A stretch of DNA of 64,000 nt from Pedobacter sp. Leaf170 (GCF_920984665.1 NZ_CAKLBP010000001.1:214858-278857); one strand, 5' to 3'; shown: positions 34,638 to 44,633, counted from the stretch's first letter. Program-made: numbers and translations. The notes: generated by a model from the letters alone, not told the origin.

Positions 34638-37232
34638 CTAATCCTTGCTATCAATACTATTCAAGAATTGTTCCAAAGAATATTCATCTGGATATAAAAC
34701 CTCACGTGCTTTACTGCCTTCAAACGGGCCAACAATACCTGCTGCCTCTAGCTGGTCGATAATTCTACCCGCACGGTTATAACCTAACTTTAATTTACGT
34801 TGTATTAATGAGGTAGATCCTTGCTGATGAAGCACTATCAATCTCGCAGCATCTTCAAAAAACTTATCCCGCTCATTCGGATCGAAATCAGCCTTGCTAC
34901 CCTCTCCCGCTTCATCAATATATTCCGGCAATTGATAAGCGTCAGAATAGCCTCGCTGGTTACCAATATATTCCGAAATTCTATCAACTTCGGGTGTATC
35001 CACAAAAGCACACTGTAGCCTGATTAAGTCGCTACCGGTAGATAAAAGCATATCACCGCGACCAATCAACTGATCTGCACCACCACTATCCAAAATAGTA
35101 CGGGAATCGATTTTAGACAATACCCTAAAAGCTAACCTTGCCGGGAAATTGGCTTTAATTGTACCTGTAATAATATTTACTGACGGACGCTGAGTTGCTA
35201 ATACCAAGTGAATCCCGATTGCACGAGCTAATTGAGCTAAACGAGCAATAGGCGCCTCAACTTCCTTACCGGCGGTCATCATTAAATCGGCAAACTCATC
35301 TACAACTAATACAATAAAAGGTAAAAACCTGTGCCCGTTATTTGGATTTAGCTTGCGCTTGATGAATTTATCGTTATATTCTTTTAAGTTTCTTACTTGT
35401 GCATCTTTTAGCAAATCGTAACGCTGATCCATTTCGATACAAAGAGAATTTAGCGTGTTTACTACCTTTTTAGTATCTGTTATAATTGCATCTGCCTCAC
35501 CGGGTAACTTTGCTAAAAAGTGGCGTTCAATCCTATTGAAAAGCGTTAATTCAACCTTTTTAGGGTCAACAAGTACAAACTTTAATTGTGCCGGGTGCTT
35601 TTTGAATAGTAATGATACTAAAATTGCATTGATACCAACAGATTTACCCTGACCAGTAGCACCGGCAACCAATAAGTGAGGCATTTTGGCCAAATCGGCA
35701 ATAAACACTTCATTACTAATTGTTTTACCTAAAGCAATAGGCAAATCCATTGTATTCGAGGTCCATTTTTCGGTGTTTAAAATGCTACGCATTGGCACCA
35801 TTTCCGGATGCTGATTTGGCACTTCAATACCAATTGTGCCTTTACCAGGCATTGGAGCTATGATGCGAATACCTAATGCTGCCAATGATAAAGCTATATC
35901 ATCTTCCAGATTTTTAATTTTCGAAATTCTTACGCCAGGTGCAGGAATAATTTCATAAAGCGTAACCGTTGGACCAATAGTCGCCTTAATCTTATCAATT
36001 TCGATGTTATAATGGTTAAGCGTTTCTACAATCTTATTTTTGTTTGCTTCGAGTTCTTCTGCATTTACAGAGATTTTATTGGTGCCATAATTCTCAAGTA
36101 AATCAACCGTTGGATATTTATATCCCGATAAATCTAGTTTTTCATCGTAGTTACCAAACTGTTCTACTAAATCATCAGATTTTTTCTCTTCTTCAGTTTT
36201 CTCTACAGTAAAAGTAGGCTCATGCTCTTCCTCTATGGTTGGCTCTACCGTTAAAGGCATTGCCGCAGCGGCTGCAGTAGCTATTGGTAAATTTGCTGCC
36301 ATAGGTGTTAAAACAACTGGCTTAGCAATTTCTTCTTCCTCTTTTTGCTCAAACCTGTTTGGCTGTAAAACAACATTTTGCTGTTTCCGCTCATTATTTA
36401 AAGATGGCTTATCACGTACCGGAAATTCTATTGGCTCATTAATTTCTTCTGTGGTTCTTCTGTTTGAAAATTCTTCTCTTACCTCATTAACATAATCAGG
36501 GGTTTCATTATCTAAGTAAACTTCCTTTTGTTTACGCTCAGGCAACTTAAAATCTATATTATAAGCAATAATTAAAATGGTTAAGCCTGCAAAAGCTATT
36601 AAACCCGCAACACCTGCAGCACCAATTTGTGCCGCTAATAATTTGTTGCTCCAATAACCAAATTCTCCTTCTACAAAGTGTGGCGAACTAGACCAGAAAC
36701 TATGTGCAAAACCAAGTGTTAAAGAAATGAATAATAAGAAGAAAAAGCTGTATCCTAAGGTTTTTGAAATTGATAAAATTTTAACCTTAAATAACAAACG
36801 ATAACCAATAATAAAGAATGCTAATACAAAAAGGAATGATGCAATTCCAAACCATTCGTAAATAAATTGGTGCGATAATAAAGCGCCAAATTTGCCCAAC
36901 CAGTTCTGAACAACAGGAATTGTAACGCCCGCTTCTTTTAATTCATCTGAGGTTTTAAAAAGATTTCCCCATCCACCGTTTGCATCGATAACATAGCTTT
37001 GATCATCTTGCCAAGTAAATAAATACGAGGTAAACGCTATTAAAAAGTATAGTGAAAGTATAACGAAAAATAAGCCCACAATTTTTATCGCCCGTCCATC
37101 CTGCAAATCAAAATTTGGCAAGTATTCTCTTTTTTCTTTAGCCTGGCGACCAGATGACGCCCTGCCTGATGCATTTTCTGCACCTTTTTCTCGGAATGTA
37201 TTGCTTTTAAATTGGTTTCCCCTTACCGCCAT
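34638..37232 (-). CDS. ftsK: DNA translocase FtsK/SpoIIIE
   Basis: An 864-residue septal DNA pump that clears and sorts chromosome termini during division. Four to five membrane helices (about 50-70, 120-145, 155-175, 200-225) are followed by an acidic, Glu-rich linker (240-350), the alpha/beta motor with Walker A (VAGATGQGKSVGINAILVSLL), Walker B (FIVLVVDEFADLMM) and LVLATQRPSVNIITG, and the C-terminal gamma winged helix (QRKLKLGYNRAGRIIDQLEAAGIVGP) that reads KOPS sequences. The length is normal for the phylum. It is first in a two-gene unit with the LolA-like gene. Confidence 0.95.
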   Translation of the reverse strand: MAVRGNQFKSNTFREKGAENASGRASSGRQAKEKREYLPNFDLQDGRAIKIVGLFFVILSLYFLIAFTSYLFTWQDDQSYVIDANGGWGNLFKTSDELKEAGVTIPVVQNWLGKFGALLSHQFIYEWFGIASFLFVLAFFIIGYRLLFKVKILSISKTLGYSFFFLLFISLTLGFAHSFWSSSPHFVEGEFGYWSNKLLAAQIGAAGVAGLIAFAGLTILIIAYNIDFKLPERKQKEVYLDNETPDYVNEVREEFSNRRTTEEINEPIEFPVRDKPSLNNERKQQNVVLQPNRFEQKEEEEIAKPVVLTPMAANLPIATAAAAAMPLTVEPTIEEEHEPTFTVEKTEEEKKSDDLVEQFGNYDEKLDLSGYKYPTVDLLENYGTNKISVNAEELEANKNKIVETLNHYNIEIDKIKATIGPTVTLYEIIPAPGVRISKIKNLEDDIALSLAALGIRIIAPMPGKGTIGIEVPNQHPEMVPMRSILNTEKWTSNTMDLPIALGKTISNEVFIADLAKMPHLLVAGATGQGKSVGINAILVSLLFKKHPAQLKFVLVDPKKVELTLFNRIERHFLAKLPGEADAIITDTKKVVNTLNSLCIEMDQRYDLLKDAQVRNLKEYNDKFIKRKLNPNNGHRFLPFIVLVVDEFADLMMTAGKEVEAPIARLAQLARAIGIHLVLATQRPSVNIITGTIKANFPARLAFRVLSKIDSRTILDSGGADQLIGRGDMLLSTGSDLIRLQCAFVDTPEVDRISEYIGNQRGYSDAYQLPEYIDEAGEGSKADFDPNERDKFFEDAARLIVLHQQGSTSLIQRKLKLGYNRAGRIIDQLEAAGIVGPFEGSKAREVLYPDEYSLEQFLNSIDSKD

Positions 37233-37257
37233 TTTCTATCGTAATATGATTAAAGAA

Positions 37258-37265
37258 CAAATATA
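37258..37265 (-). promoter_or_regulatory. TAnnTTTG box upstream of ftsK
   Basis: TATATTTG on the minus strand is an exact match to the -7 consensus, 26 nt before the ftsK start codon. The -33 TTTG is not at the usual distance. Confidence 0.35.
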
Positions 37266-37411
37266 AAATATCTGTTACGAGTTTTACATGATGCATCAAA
37301 TTAAATAAAATTATTAAATGCTTATTAAACCTTAAACAGAAAAATTAGTCTATTATTTTACAACACACATTTGCACGTTTGTCAAATGAAACGGATTTTG
37401 TTTTAGGTTTT

Positions 37412-37448
37412 ATCCCGTTTGGTCCTGGAGAGGTTAAACGGGATTTTT
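37412..37448 (+). terminator. Orphan plus-strand hairpin with T run
   Basis: ATCCCGTTT pairs with AAACGGGAT across a 15-nt loop and is followed by TTTTTA on the plus strand, the form of an intrinsic terminator. No plus-strand gene precedes it, because ftsK is divergent, so a short untranslated RNA starting somewhere in 37270-37400 may end here. Confidence 0.5.
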
Positions 37449-37522
37449 ATTTAGAAAATTACGGTTTTGCTTTTCATAGGTACTGTAGCCCTGCTATTCA
37501 TTCCAATCTTTTTTAAACTTAT

Positions 37523-37605
37523 GTCATTCTGAGAAACGAAGAATCCCTTCCTGCGGCAGGCAGGTCTTTCATCGCTTGCAGATGGTTCGTTCCTCACCAT
37601 GACAG
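37523..37605. repeat. Imperfect palindromic interspersed repeat (GTCATTCTGAG type)
   Basis: The arms GTCATTCTGAGAAACGAAG and (reversed) CTGTCATGGTGAGGAACGAA face each other around a GC-richer centre. It is a diverged relative of the CGTCATTGCGAGG palindromes at 50671, 52381 and 55078. The rest of the 605-nt gap 37233-37837 holds the ftsK -7 box, the orphan hairpin and AT-rich DNA; a 79-codon ORF through it looks accidental. Confidence 0.6.
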
Positions 37606-37837
37606 CGTATTTAAGTTGTTGCACAACAAAAAGTATTTCCATTACTATCAGGTTTATTAAACTTATGTCTTTGCTGTAAATAAAAACCAATCCTATCTTC
37701 TTAAACTAATTTTTCAGCCTAAGCTTATCAAAAACTATAAATAGTTATCGTTTAAAATAAGCATCTTCTTTTCAGTAAAATTTCTACACTTTATTAATTT
37801 TTTGTTAATTTAAATTCGCATTTAATAAGAAATCTAT

Positions 37838-38491
37838 ATGAGTATAAGCCAACTCGAAGAACAAATTGAAGCTGGAGATTTACAATCGGTAAAAGAAACG
37901 CTGATTAATAATCCGCAATTAGCCAATACTAAAACTGCCCATAATGTTTCGCCATTATTATTGGCGTGTTATTATAAAAAGCAAGACATTGCAAATCTTA
38001 TTACAGAGTTTGTAGATAACCTTACGCTATTTGAAGCTTGTGCCGTTGGCAAATATGATGCAACCACTCAGCTGATATTTCAAAATCCGGAGCTTGTAAA
38101 TGCTTTTTCAGAAGATGGCTTTACGCCGCTTGGATTGGCGTGTTATTTTGGGCATGAAGATTTGGCGAAATTTTTAGTTTTAAAAGGTGCAGATGTAAAT
38201 TTGGCTTCTAAAAATGGTTTTAATGTTTTCCCAATACATTCTGCTGTTGCTGCTAATAATATAAACATTACAAAGCTACTTTTAGATACTGGTGCATATC
38301 CAAACGTATGTCAGAAAGCTGGGTTAGCACCTTTACATACCGCTGCACAACTGGGTAATATCGAATTAATTATTTTGCTTTTAGAACATGGCGCTGAAGT
38401 TAGCTTGCGCATGGAAGGCGGAAAACTCCCGGCAGATTTGGCCGCTGAAAAGGGATTTAATGAAATTGCAGAGATTTTGAGGGAGGATTAG
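37838..38491 (+). CDS. Ankyrin-repeat protein
   Basis: A 217-residue soluble protein made of about six ankyrin repeats; the clearest are NVSPLLLACYYKKQDIANLI, DGFTPLGLACYFGHEDLAKF, NGFNVFPIHSAVAANNINIT, AGLAPLHTAAQLGNIELIIL and GGKLPADLAAEKGFNEIAEI, each with the TPLxxAxxxGxxxxxxxLL core and GADVN-type loops. There is no signal peptide or membrane segment, so it is cytoplasmic. Ankyrin proteins bind partner proteins; the partner here is unknown and neighbouring genes give no hint. A 14-bp tandem array begins just after its stop codon. Confidence 0.88.
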   Translation: MSISQLEEQIEAGDLQSVKETLINNPQLANTKTAHNVSPLLLACYYKKQDIANLITEFVDNLTLFEACAVGKYDATTQLIFQNPELVNAFSEDGFTPLGLACYFGHEDLAKFLVLKGADVNLASKNGFNVFPIHSAVAANNINITKLLLDTGAYPNVCQKAGLAPLHTAAQLGNIELIILLLEHGAEVSLRMEGGKLPADLAAEKGFNEIAEILRED

Positions 38492-38520
38492 TTGTAGGTT
38501 TTAAGTGATAAGTTTTAAGT

Positions 38521-38604
38521 AACCTAAAACGTACAACTTAATACGTACAACCTAAAACGTACAACCTAAAACGTACAACCTAATACGTACAACCTAATAC
38601 GTAC
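38521..38604. repeat. 14-bp tandem repeat, six units
   Basis: Six successive copies of AACCTAAAACGTAC, with T for A or C at one or two positions, start 30 nt after the ankyrin gene stop. The 30 nt between also look repeat-derived (GGTTTTAAGTGATAAGTTTTAAGT). Related 7/14-bp arrays occur at 44634, 49904, 54922 and 61845. Confidence 0.85.
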
Positions 38605-38613
38605 AACTTCAAA

Positions 38614-38832
38614 TTACTCCCAAATCCTTAACCTCATCTTTTTCATGTAGGTCCTTATATCCAAAACTATTGCTGCCATAACATAAAACAGAATTGGAAA
38701 TCCTACCGCAAGAAATGAAGAGTAAATAAAAAACAGGCGAACTTTCGCTGTACTCATATTAAGCTTGTTGGCTAAGTATGTAGATACGCCAAAGCTTTGT
38801 TGCTCGAAATAAGTAATAATCTTTTGGAACAT
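38614..38832 (-). CDS. PspC-domain membrane protein, short form
   Basis: A 72-residue protein with the shape of a PspC domain: a short amphipathic lead (FEQQSFGVSTYLANKLNMSTAKVRLFFIYSS) and one long membrane hairpin (FLAVGFPILFYVMAAIVLDI), then a basic tail (RTYMKKMRLRIWE). PspC proteins sense or respond to membrane stress; small stand-alone PspC proteins are common in Bacteroidota. The usual GVCGG motif is replaced by GVSTY. It is alone on its strand next to a tandem repeat, with no partner psp genes. Confidence 0.7.
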   Translation of the reverse strand: MFQKIITYFEQQSFGVSTYLANKLNMSTAKVRLFFIYSSFLAVGFPILFYVMAAIVLDIRTYMKKMRLRIWE

Positions 38833-38942
38833 TGTAAGTTTATTTAAATCTTAATTTCAATACAATTACAGAACACGGAATAATTTATTAATCAAATTCT
38901 AATTTAACAATTATAATTGGTTAAAAACAAACGGAAAATCAT

Positions 38943-39158
38943 CTATTCCAAAATCAGTTTCTCAAAATCTTGCCTGCCTTCGTGCTTAATAAATAAAATC
39001 TGTTGTTCTTCTAAGCCAGAATATTTTTTTTTGAGTTCATTTTTGAATTGCTCAATATCCACATCCGCCTTCAAAATAACCGTTAAAGCATCGGCATTTC
39101 CTCTTACTTCGATAATTTTATTTGGATAAAGTTCTTTTAATTCGTGTGGGAATTCCAT
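38943..39158 (-). CDS. Small conserved protein of unknown function
   Basis: A 71-residue soluble protein (MEFPHELKELYPNKIIEVRG opening) that would form a beta-alpha-beta unit: strand IIEVRG, strand ALTVILKA, helix DIEQFKNELKKKYSG, strand QILFIKHE. No named domain is recognised. It lies 48 nt downstream of the DUF2851 gene on the same strand and may be cotranscribed with it. Codon usage looks like that of the neighbouring genes, and the minus frame shows the better protein character of the overlapping ORFs. Confidence 0.55.
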   Translation of the reverse strand: MEFPHELKELYPNKIIEVRGNADALTVILKADVDIEQFKNELKKKYSGLEEQQILFIKHEGRQDFEKLILE

Positions 39159-39206
39159 AATGCTAAAACCATTAGATAGTTAGAAAGTTTTGAATGAATT
39201 ATAAAA

Positions 39207-40490
39207 TTAAGCTTGCTTTAAAATTTTGATGCCAATTCCACAAGATAGACATTTTTTCTCATCGCAGTATTGCTTTTTTAACTGTATGATGCCCTGCGAA
39301 GAGAAAGCATTTTCTATCTTAACGCCTGCTGAAACAAACTTGTCTGTAATTGCATTTTGTTCGGTAGGCAAACTCTCCAACAATTTTATGGCCCTGCTTA
39401 TATAAAATTGTGTTCCGGTATGCTTGCCATAAGCAAAAAGAAATAAGGCAACTGTATTCAATAAAATATTATCAATTGAGGTTTTGCCTATTTGTGTATT
39501 AACACCATGAGCAGTTTTTTTGAAATGGTAATGCTTCTTCCAGAAATCATTTACAGGAAGGTTTTCAAACAAGCTTCTCAACTCATTTATATCTTTAATC
39601 TCCATAATTTTCGAAAAAAGATGATTTGCTTTAACAATTAATGCAGCAAACTGAGCCAAACGAATAGTTGGGAAATTTTGCGGGCGCATGCGCATAAATT
39701 TCCAAATTGTGGCTTCAAGAGGCTTAATTGCATATTTTTTCTGCAAAAACTGAAATTCTTGCTTCAATTTTAGCGGATAATCTTCTGTAAAGTGCTCACT
39801 TAAAAAGCCTGCCCCACCAAAAACCAGCGCTTCTATCTGCATCTGATTGTCTTTGTGTTTTGCATAAATTTGCTGTGGAATGGCTTTGGCAAATAGTTCA
39901 AAGGGCAAAGCATTAACCTTAAACCCGAAATTTCGAGCCATGAAACGGTAGAAGGTTTCATCCCAACTACCATTTAATTCGTTCAGCGTGTTAATAACAA
40001 TTTCAGCCTTTTGCTCAAACCTTTCAATTAAAGTTCTGGATAAAAATGAATCAATAATCAATTTATCAACTGTGTTAATTTGGCCAATACATGGAAAGTC
40101 TGTGAGATTTAAAAACAGATGCTCATATTTTGTTATCAAATCAATGGAGATACGATTTTTTAATTCCAATACTGGCAAAACCGAACCATCAATACGATTA
40201 ACTTCAGCATCATTTTCATAAACTACATGAAGTATAACATTTTCATAACTGCTATCTGTTTGATGATTATGTTTTAACCAATCTGACGATTTGAGGTGAA
40301 TTTCAATATTACCAGCCCAAATAGTCGCACCTATTTGTATTTTGGCATTACTAAAATCTGGGCCAGAATTTTTATTCAGAAAACCCTGATGGATAATTTT
40401 TAAATCATCGCCTGTGGAAGTCTGTAAATTACTATTATCAAATGACCTAAATTGCCAAACATAATGAAGAAAATCTTCTGGAAAATTCAT
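39207..40490 (-). CDS. DUF2851 family protein
   Basis: A 427-residue cytoplasmic protein with the family opening FPEDFLHYVWQFRSFDNSNL, followed by GFLNKNSGPDFSNAKI, WAGNIEIHLKSSDWLKHNH and VILHVVYENDAEV. The C-terminus carries CDEKKCLSCGIGIKIL, a Cys cluster that could hold a metal. The GPDF and EIHLKSSDW elements resemble a restriction-endonuclease-like core, but the function is not known. The gene seems to stand in a unit with the 71-residue protein downstream. The family assignment is confident, the role is open. Confidence 0.82.
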   Translation of the reverse strand: MNFPEDFLHYVWQFRSFDNSNLQTSTGDDLKIIHQGFLNKNSGPDFSNAKIQIGATIWAGNIEIHLKSSDWLKHNHQTDSSYENVILHVVYENDAEVNRIDGSVLPVLELKNRISIDLITKYEHLFLNLTDFPCIGQINTVDKLIIDSFLSRTLIERFEQKAEIVINTLNELNGSWDETFYRFMARNFGFKVNALPFELFAKAIPQQIYAKHKDNQMQIEALVFGGAGFLSEHFTEDYPLKLKQEFQFLQKKYAIKPLEATIWKFMRMRPQNFPTIRLAQFAALIVKANHLFSKIMEIKDINELRSLFENLPVNDFWKKHYHFKKTAHGVNTQIGKTSIDNILLNTVALFLFAYGKHTGTQFYISRAIKLLESLPTEQNAITDKFVSAGVKIENAFSSQGIIQLKKQYCDEKKCLSCGIGIKILKQA

Positions 40491-40609
40491 TATTGAAGAT
40501 AAAAATTATTCCTAAAAGCTTTATCATCTTTTTCATATCAACAGAACTCATTTCAGGGTTTCGAAGAAAAGAGATGCTGCAATAAATTAAGTATGAAGTT
40601 TTGTTGAGA

Positions 40610-41512
40610 CTAAGAAAGTTCTGCTTTCTTCTTGTAATTGGTGATAAAAACGCCTGCAATGATTAAAACCGTTGCAACAATTAAATCCACATCTACATGC
40701 TCGTTCAAGATAAGCCAGCCTAAAAAAATCGCAATAACTGTATTAAAATAGGTAAGAATAGAAACTTCTGATGCAGAAACTTTCTTTAAAGCATAATGAT
40801 AACAGAAATACCCAAGAACCGAACCAAAAATTGCGAGATAAACTGCAGCGAAAATGCTTTCGGTTTTCCAAGCGTTTACATCGGCTTTGCCAGAAAAAAT
40901 TACTGCTAAGCCAAACTGAACAATTGCCGAAAAAACAAATTGATAAAATAGATTTAAGAATATGTACTGAGGTTTACCACTATGTTTTTTAGAGTATATT
41001 GTACCAATGGTCCACCCGGTAACTGCGATAATTAAAGATAAAATCCCATTACGATATCCTGGATCGAGTAAATCGCTAATACCATCTCTAAAAATAAATA
41101 CAATGCCTAAAAAGCCAATAAACACCCCGATAAATCCTTTTAAACTTGGTTTTTGAATACCAAGAAATACACAACCCAAAAATACCAACAGTGGTGATGT
41201 TGCATTAATTAAGGAGGTTAATCCGCTAGGAATTGTCTTCTCAGCAACAGTTGTCATTCCGTTTGCAATAACAACCATTAATAACGAAAGTAAAATCTGG
41301 CGCTTAAAGCTCGACCAGCCAATCCATTTCAATTCTTTTTGTTTGATAAGGATGATTAATATAATCAGCGAAGCAATGGTTTGGCGAATGGCCGTTACAT
41401 ACCAAGCTGGTATGCTTTCTACAGCAACGCGGATGCCCAAATAAGTTGTGCCCCAAATAAGTGCAACGCCAGTTAAGGCAAGGATAAGTTTTAAATCTAT
41501 TTTGGATTTCAT
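40610..41512 (-). CDS. EamA/DMT-family transporter
   Basis: A ten-helix inner-membrane carrier of about 300 residues with two EamA repeats. Repeat 1 opens LALTGVALIWGTTYLGIRVAVESIPAWY and ends LGIQKPSLKGFIGVFIGFLGIVFI; repeat 2 opens GILSLIIAVTGWTIGTIYSKKH and ends GWLILNEHVDVDLIVATVLIIAGVFI. Such proteins usually export amino acids or metabolites; the substrate is unknown. The ORF runs back to 41545, but the segment before MKSKIDLK is atypical and the membrane repeat starts soon after, so 41512 is chosen. Nearby DNA at 41570-41660 is repeat-like. Confidence 0.87.
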   Translation of the reverse strand: MKSKIDLKLILALTGVALIWGTTYLGIRVAVESIPAWYVTAIRQTIASLIILIILIKQKELKWIGWSSFKRQILLSLLMVVIANGMTTVAEKTIPSGLTSLINATSPLLVFLGCVFLGIQKPSLKGFIGVFIGFLGIVFIFRDGISDLLDPGYRNGILSLIIAVTGWTIGTIYSKKHSGKPQYIFLNLFYQFVFSAIVQFGLAVIFSGKADVNAWKTESIFAAVYLAIFGSVLGYFCYHYALKKVSASEVSILTYFNTVIAIFLGWLILNEHVDVDLIVATVLIIAGVFITNYKKKAELS

Positions 41513-41569
41513 ATATGTGTAGAGATTAACCGCCAAGAATGCCAAGCTTTGCGTAAAGAGAAAGGGATT

Positions 41570-41660
41570 TAACCATGGAAACGTAAATTAACACCGAATT
41601 TTAATTTTATTTCTCCGTGTCTTCAGTGCTTATGTGGCAAAAAATAAAATCTGTAAATCT
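41570..41660. repeat. Degenerate interspersed repeat (CACGGAG/AAATCTGT type)
   Basis: The gap between the DMT gene and pyrF holds TTTCTCCGTGTCTTCAGTGC, reading on the minus strand as a CACTGAAGACACGGAG-type sequence, then AAAATCTGTAAATCTGTGGC. Related words recur at 49961-50040 and 52275-52373, so this appears to be a decayed copy of a dispersed element. Confidence 0.4.
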
Positions 41661-41664
41661 GTGG

Positions 41665-42495
41665 CTAAACCAAATTTGCCTCAACCAAAATCCCTTCCAT
41701 TTCTTGCTGCAACTTTAAAGCTTCTTCCCTAGCCTTTTCAGCAAAATCTTCGCCCTTGCCAGCATAAATAATCCCTCTTGATGAATTAATTAATAATCCG
41801 CATTGCGAATTCAAGCCATATTTACATACTTCTTTTAAATCGCCGCCTTGTGCACCTACACCCGGAACCAAGAGAAAATGATTTGGGGCAAGTTTACGCA
41901 CATCTGCAAATGCAGCGCCACGAGTGGCACCCACAACGTACATCATTTGTTCGTCTGTTGCCCATTGCTGAGAAGTTTTTAGCACCTTTTCGAAAAGCTT
42001 ATCGTCTCCTATTTCTTGTAACTGAAAATCAGCATGACCAGAATTTGAAGTTAAGGCCAAAAGAATGACCCATTTATCTTTAAAAGTTAAAAAAGGTGTT
42101 ACAGAATCGCTTCCCATGTAGGGTGCAACAGTAACCGAATCGAAACTCATTTCTGAAGATTGCTCATTAAAAAAAGTTTCTGCATACATTGCAGATGTAT
42201 TTCCGATATCGCCACGCTTGGCATCGGCAATACTAAAAACATCTTTAGGAATATATTTCCAAGTTTCGATAAGCGTTTCCCAACCTTTTTTGCCATAACA
42301 TTCGTAAAATGCAGTATTTGGCTTATAAGCAACACATAAATCCTTAGTGGCATCAATAATTTGCTTATTAAATTCTAGAATAGGATTTTCATACTTTAGC
42401 AGATGCTGAGGGATTTTTTCTAAGGAAGAATCTAATCCAACGCATAAAAAAGAACGTTTTTTTTGTATCTGCTCAAAAAGTTGCTGCTTGGTCAT
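41665..42495 (-). CDS. pyrF: Orotidine-5'-phosphate decarboxylase (long type)
   Basis: This enzyme makes UMP from OMP in pyrimidine synthesis. The 276 residues from [20 protein letters not shown] contain [22 protein letters not shown], the catalytic [18 protein letters not shown] (Asp-x-Lys-x2-Asp) and [10 protein letters not shown] near the phosphate site. The length and these motifs mark the longer, type 2 PyrF typical of Bacteroidota and mycobacteria. The ATG at 42495 fits the family; the upstream in-frame ATG (42516) adds seven unlikely residues. It is a single gene facing away from rho. Confidence 0.93.
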   Translation of the reverse strand: MTKQQLFEQIQKKRSFLCVGLDSSLEKIPQHLLKYENPILEFNKQIIDATKDLCVAYKPNTAFYECYGKKGWETLIETWKYIPKDVFSIADAKRGDIGNTSAMYAETFFNEQSSEMSFDSVTVAPYMGSDSVTPFLTFKDKWVILLALTSNSGHADFQLQEIGDDKLFEKVLKTSQQWATDEQMMYVVGATRGAAFADVRKLAPNHFLLVPGVGAQGGDLKEVCKYGLNSQCGLLINSSRGIIYAGKGEDFAEKAREEALKLQQEMEGILVEANLV

Positions 42496-42920
42496 ATATG
42501 GGCTTATTTGCTGCAAATATGAGGTTTTTTAAGTTTTAAGACCAATTAAAATATGCCCCAATTAATTATTTTTATAAACATTTTAAACTTTTTCTTGCGG
42601 ATTACGTTTCAAATACATACAATTGCAACATAATTTCTCAATCGTTTATCTGAATATCCCAGAAAAAAATTATCAAGATTTGTTTTTTGTTACCATTTTC
42701 TAAAAGCGATTAATCGTTTCTATTCAGCTTGTAAACAACTTTAAAACCATTTTGAGTACTCAGAAAATCACTCACTTCTGGTTTTACGGCTTTAAGATTT
42801 TATACACAATTTAACCGCTTGGCTTTAAAACTAGCACAAATATTTTAGCCATAGCAGATTTACAATAGAAAACATCTGTTGTAAAAAAATTTAAAATTTC
42901 TTGAAACATATATATTTAGA
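42496..42920. other. Intergenic region between divergent pyrF and rho
   Basis: This 425-nt AT-rich stretch must hold the promoters of both genes. I found no full TTTG/TAnnTTTG pair for rho; CATATTTG on the minus strand, close to pyrF, is a seven-of-eight match. A long leader on rho would suit autoregulation, which is known for rho in other bacteria, but no hairpin stands out. Confidence 0.4.
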
Positions 42921-44630
42921 ATGTTTAGCAAAACAGAATTAAATGAAAAGCTCACTCCCGAATTACGTGAGCTTGCAAAAACCTATGGCATTGAAGGTGC
43001 CGATTCTCTAAGAAAAATTGATCTTGTTGAAGTACTATTACACCAGCAGGAAATTATAAATGCAGCTAAATCAGGTGCAGACCCTTATAGTGAAAGCGAA
43101 CCTGTTGTTGTAGCTTCTGCACCAAAAACCAAAGCAGTTAAAGCTGATAAAACAGTTAAAGCTGATGCAGATGTTGCAACTGCTGATAAACCGGTTAAAA
43201 AAAGAGCTAGATTATCAAAAGATGAAGCACCAGCTCCAATTGAAAATAAAAGAGATTCTATCACCTTATTTGATGAGCCTCAACATCAGCAACAAGAAAC
43301 ACAACCAGATCGTATAGTAGAATCGGAAGAAGTAAGTAGCAAACCCATTTCTGCTTTATTAGAAGAAAGTGCAGAAGTTGTGGCTCCGGCTCCTAAACAA
43401 AGACAAGAGCAGAGAGAAAAACAAGATAAGCCTCAACGTGATGACAATCGTCAGCAGAAACAACCCGGAGGAGGTAATCATCATAAAAATGAAAACAGTT
43501 ATTCGAATTTAGATTTTGATAACGTAATTACAAACGAAGGCGTTTTAGAAATTATGCCTGATGGTTATGGTTTCTTACGTTCTGCAGATTATAACTATTT
43601 AACCTCTCCTGATGATATTTACGTATCGCAATCGCAAATAAAACTTTTTGGTTTAAAAACAGGTGATACGGTTAAAGGTAGCATCCGTCCGCCAAAAGAA
43701 GGCGAAAAATATTTCCCACTCGTTCGTGTTGAAACAATTAATGGCAGAATCCCTGCAGAAGTTCGCGACCGTGTTCCTTTCGATTATTTAACACCACTTT
43801 TCCCGACTGAAAGATTAAATCTTTTTACGGATACGAATAACTATTCAACTCGTATAATGGATTTATTTACGCCAATTGGTAAAGGTCAGCGTGGTTTAAT
43901 TGTTGCACAACCAAAAACAGGTAAAACCAATTTACTAAAAGAAGTTGCAAATGCAATTGCGAAGAATCATCCGGAGGTTTACTTAATTATTCTTTTAATT
44001 GATGAACGCCCTGAAGAGGTTACTGATATGGCCAGAAGTGTTAGAGCTGAGGTTATTGCATCAACTTTTGATGAGCCTGCTGAACGCCACGTAAAAATCG
44101 CCAATATTGTTTTAGAAAAATCTAAACGTTTGGTAGAAAGCGGCCATGATGTTGTTATCCTTTTAGATTCGATTACTCGTTTAGCCAGAGCTTACAATAC
44201 CACAGCACCGGCTTCTGGTAAAATTTTATCTGGTGGTGTTGATGCAAATGCTTTACACAAACCAAAACGTTTCTTTGGTGCTGCCCGTAACATAGAAAAT
44301 GGTGGTTCGTTAACAATTTTAGCAACAGCCCTAACCGATACAGGTTCTAAAATGGATGAGGTAATTTTCGAAGAATTTAAAGGTACTGGTAACATGGAGT
44401 TACAATTAGACCGTAAATTATCGAACAAACGTATCTTCCCGGCAATTGACATTACTGCATCGAGTACTCGTCGCGATGATTTATTACACGACAGAGATAC
44501 TTTACAACGTGTTTGGATTCTTCGTAATCACCTTGCCGATATGAACAGTCAGGAAGCAATGGAATTTGTACAAGCACAAATAAAAGGCACAAAAAGCAAC
44601 GAAGAATTTTTAATTTCGATGAACAGCTAG
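42921..44630 (+). CDS. rho: Transcription termination factor Rho with disordered insert
   Basis: A 569-residue hexameric RNA helicase. The N-terminal helical Rho_N domain (1-48) is followed by a low-complexity, Lys/Glu/Gln/Pro-rich segment of about 145 residues (50-195) that E. coli Rho lacks. Then come the RNA-binding cold-shock fold ([20 protein letters not shown]), Walker A ([17 protein letters not shown]), Walker B ([16 protein letters not shown]) and the Q/R-loop region [15 protein letters not shown] and [15 protein letters not shown]. The insert resembles the disordered region of Bacteroides Rho reported to drive condensate formation. A tandem repeat follows three bases after its stop; pssA starts next. 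Confidence 0.97.
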   Translation: MFSKTELNEKLTPELRELAKTYGIEGADSLRKIDLVEVLLHQQEIINAAKSGADPYSESEPVVVASAPKTKAVKADKTVKADADVATADKPVKKRARLSKDEAPAPIENKRDSITLFDEPQHQQQETQPDRIVESEEVSSKPISALLEESAEVVAPAPKQRQEQREKQDKPQRDDNRQQKQPGGGNHHKNENSYSNLDFDNVITNEGVLEIMPDGYGFLRSADYNYLTSPDDIYVSQSQIKLFGLKTGDTVKGSIRPPKEGEKYFPLVRVETINGRIPAEVRDRVPFDYLTPLFPTERLNLFTDTNNYSTRIMDLFTPIGKGQRGLIVAQPKTGKTNLLKEVANAIAKNHPEVYLIILLIDERPEEVTDMARSVRAEVIASTFDEPAERHVKIANIVLEKSKRLVESGHDVVILLDSITRLARAYNTTAPASGKILSGGVDANALHKPKRFFGAARNIENGGSLTILATALTDTGSKMDEVIFEEFKGTGNMELQLDRKLSNKRIFPAIDITASSTRRDDLLHDRDTLQRVWILRNHLADMNSQEAMEFVQAQIKGTKSNEEFLISMNS

Positions 44631-44633
44631 AAA

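Noticed and set aside
37451..37690. 79-codon minus-strand ORF between ftsK and the ankyrin gene
   Set aside because: It runs through a palindromic repeat, has no domain, and its codons follow the repeat sequence; it is probably accidental.
38521..38604. 14-bp array as a CRISPR
   Set aside because: Units are directly joined with no unique spacers, too short, and no cas gene is present.
40447..40659. 70-codon ORF between the DUF2851 and DMT genes
   Set aside because: It overlaps the start of one gene and the end of the other and has no protein features.
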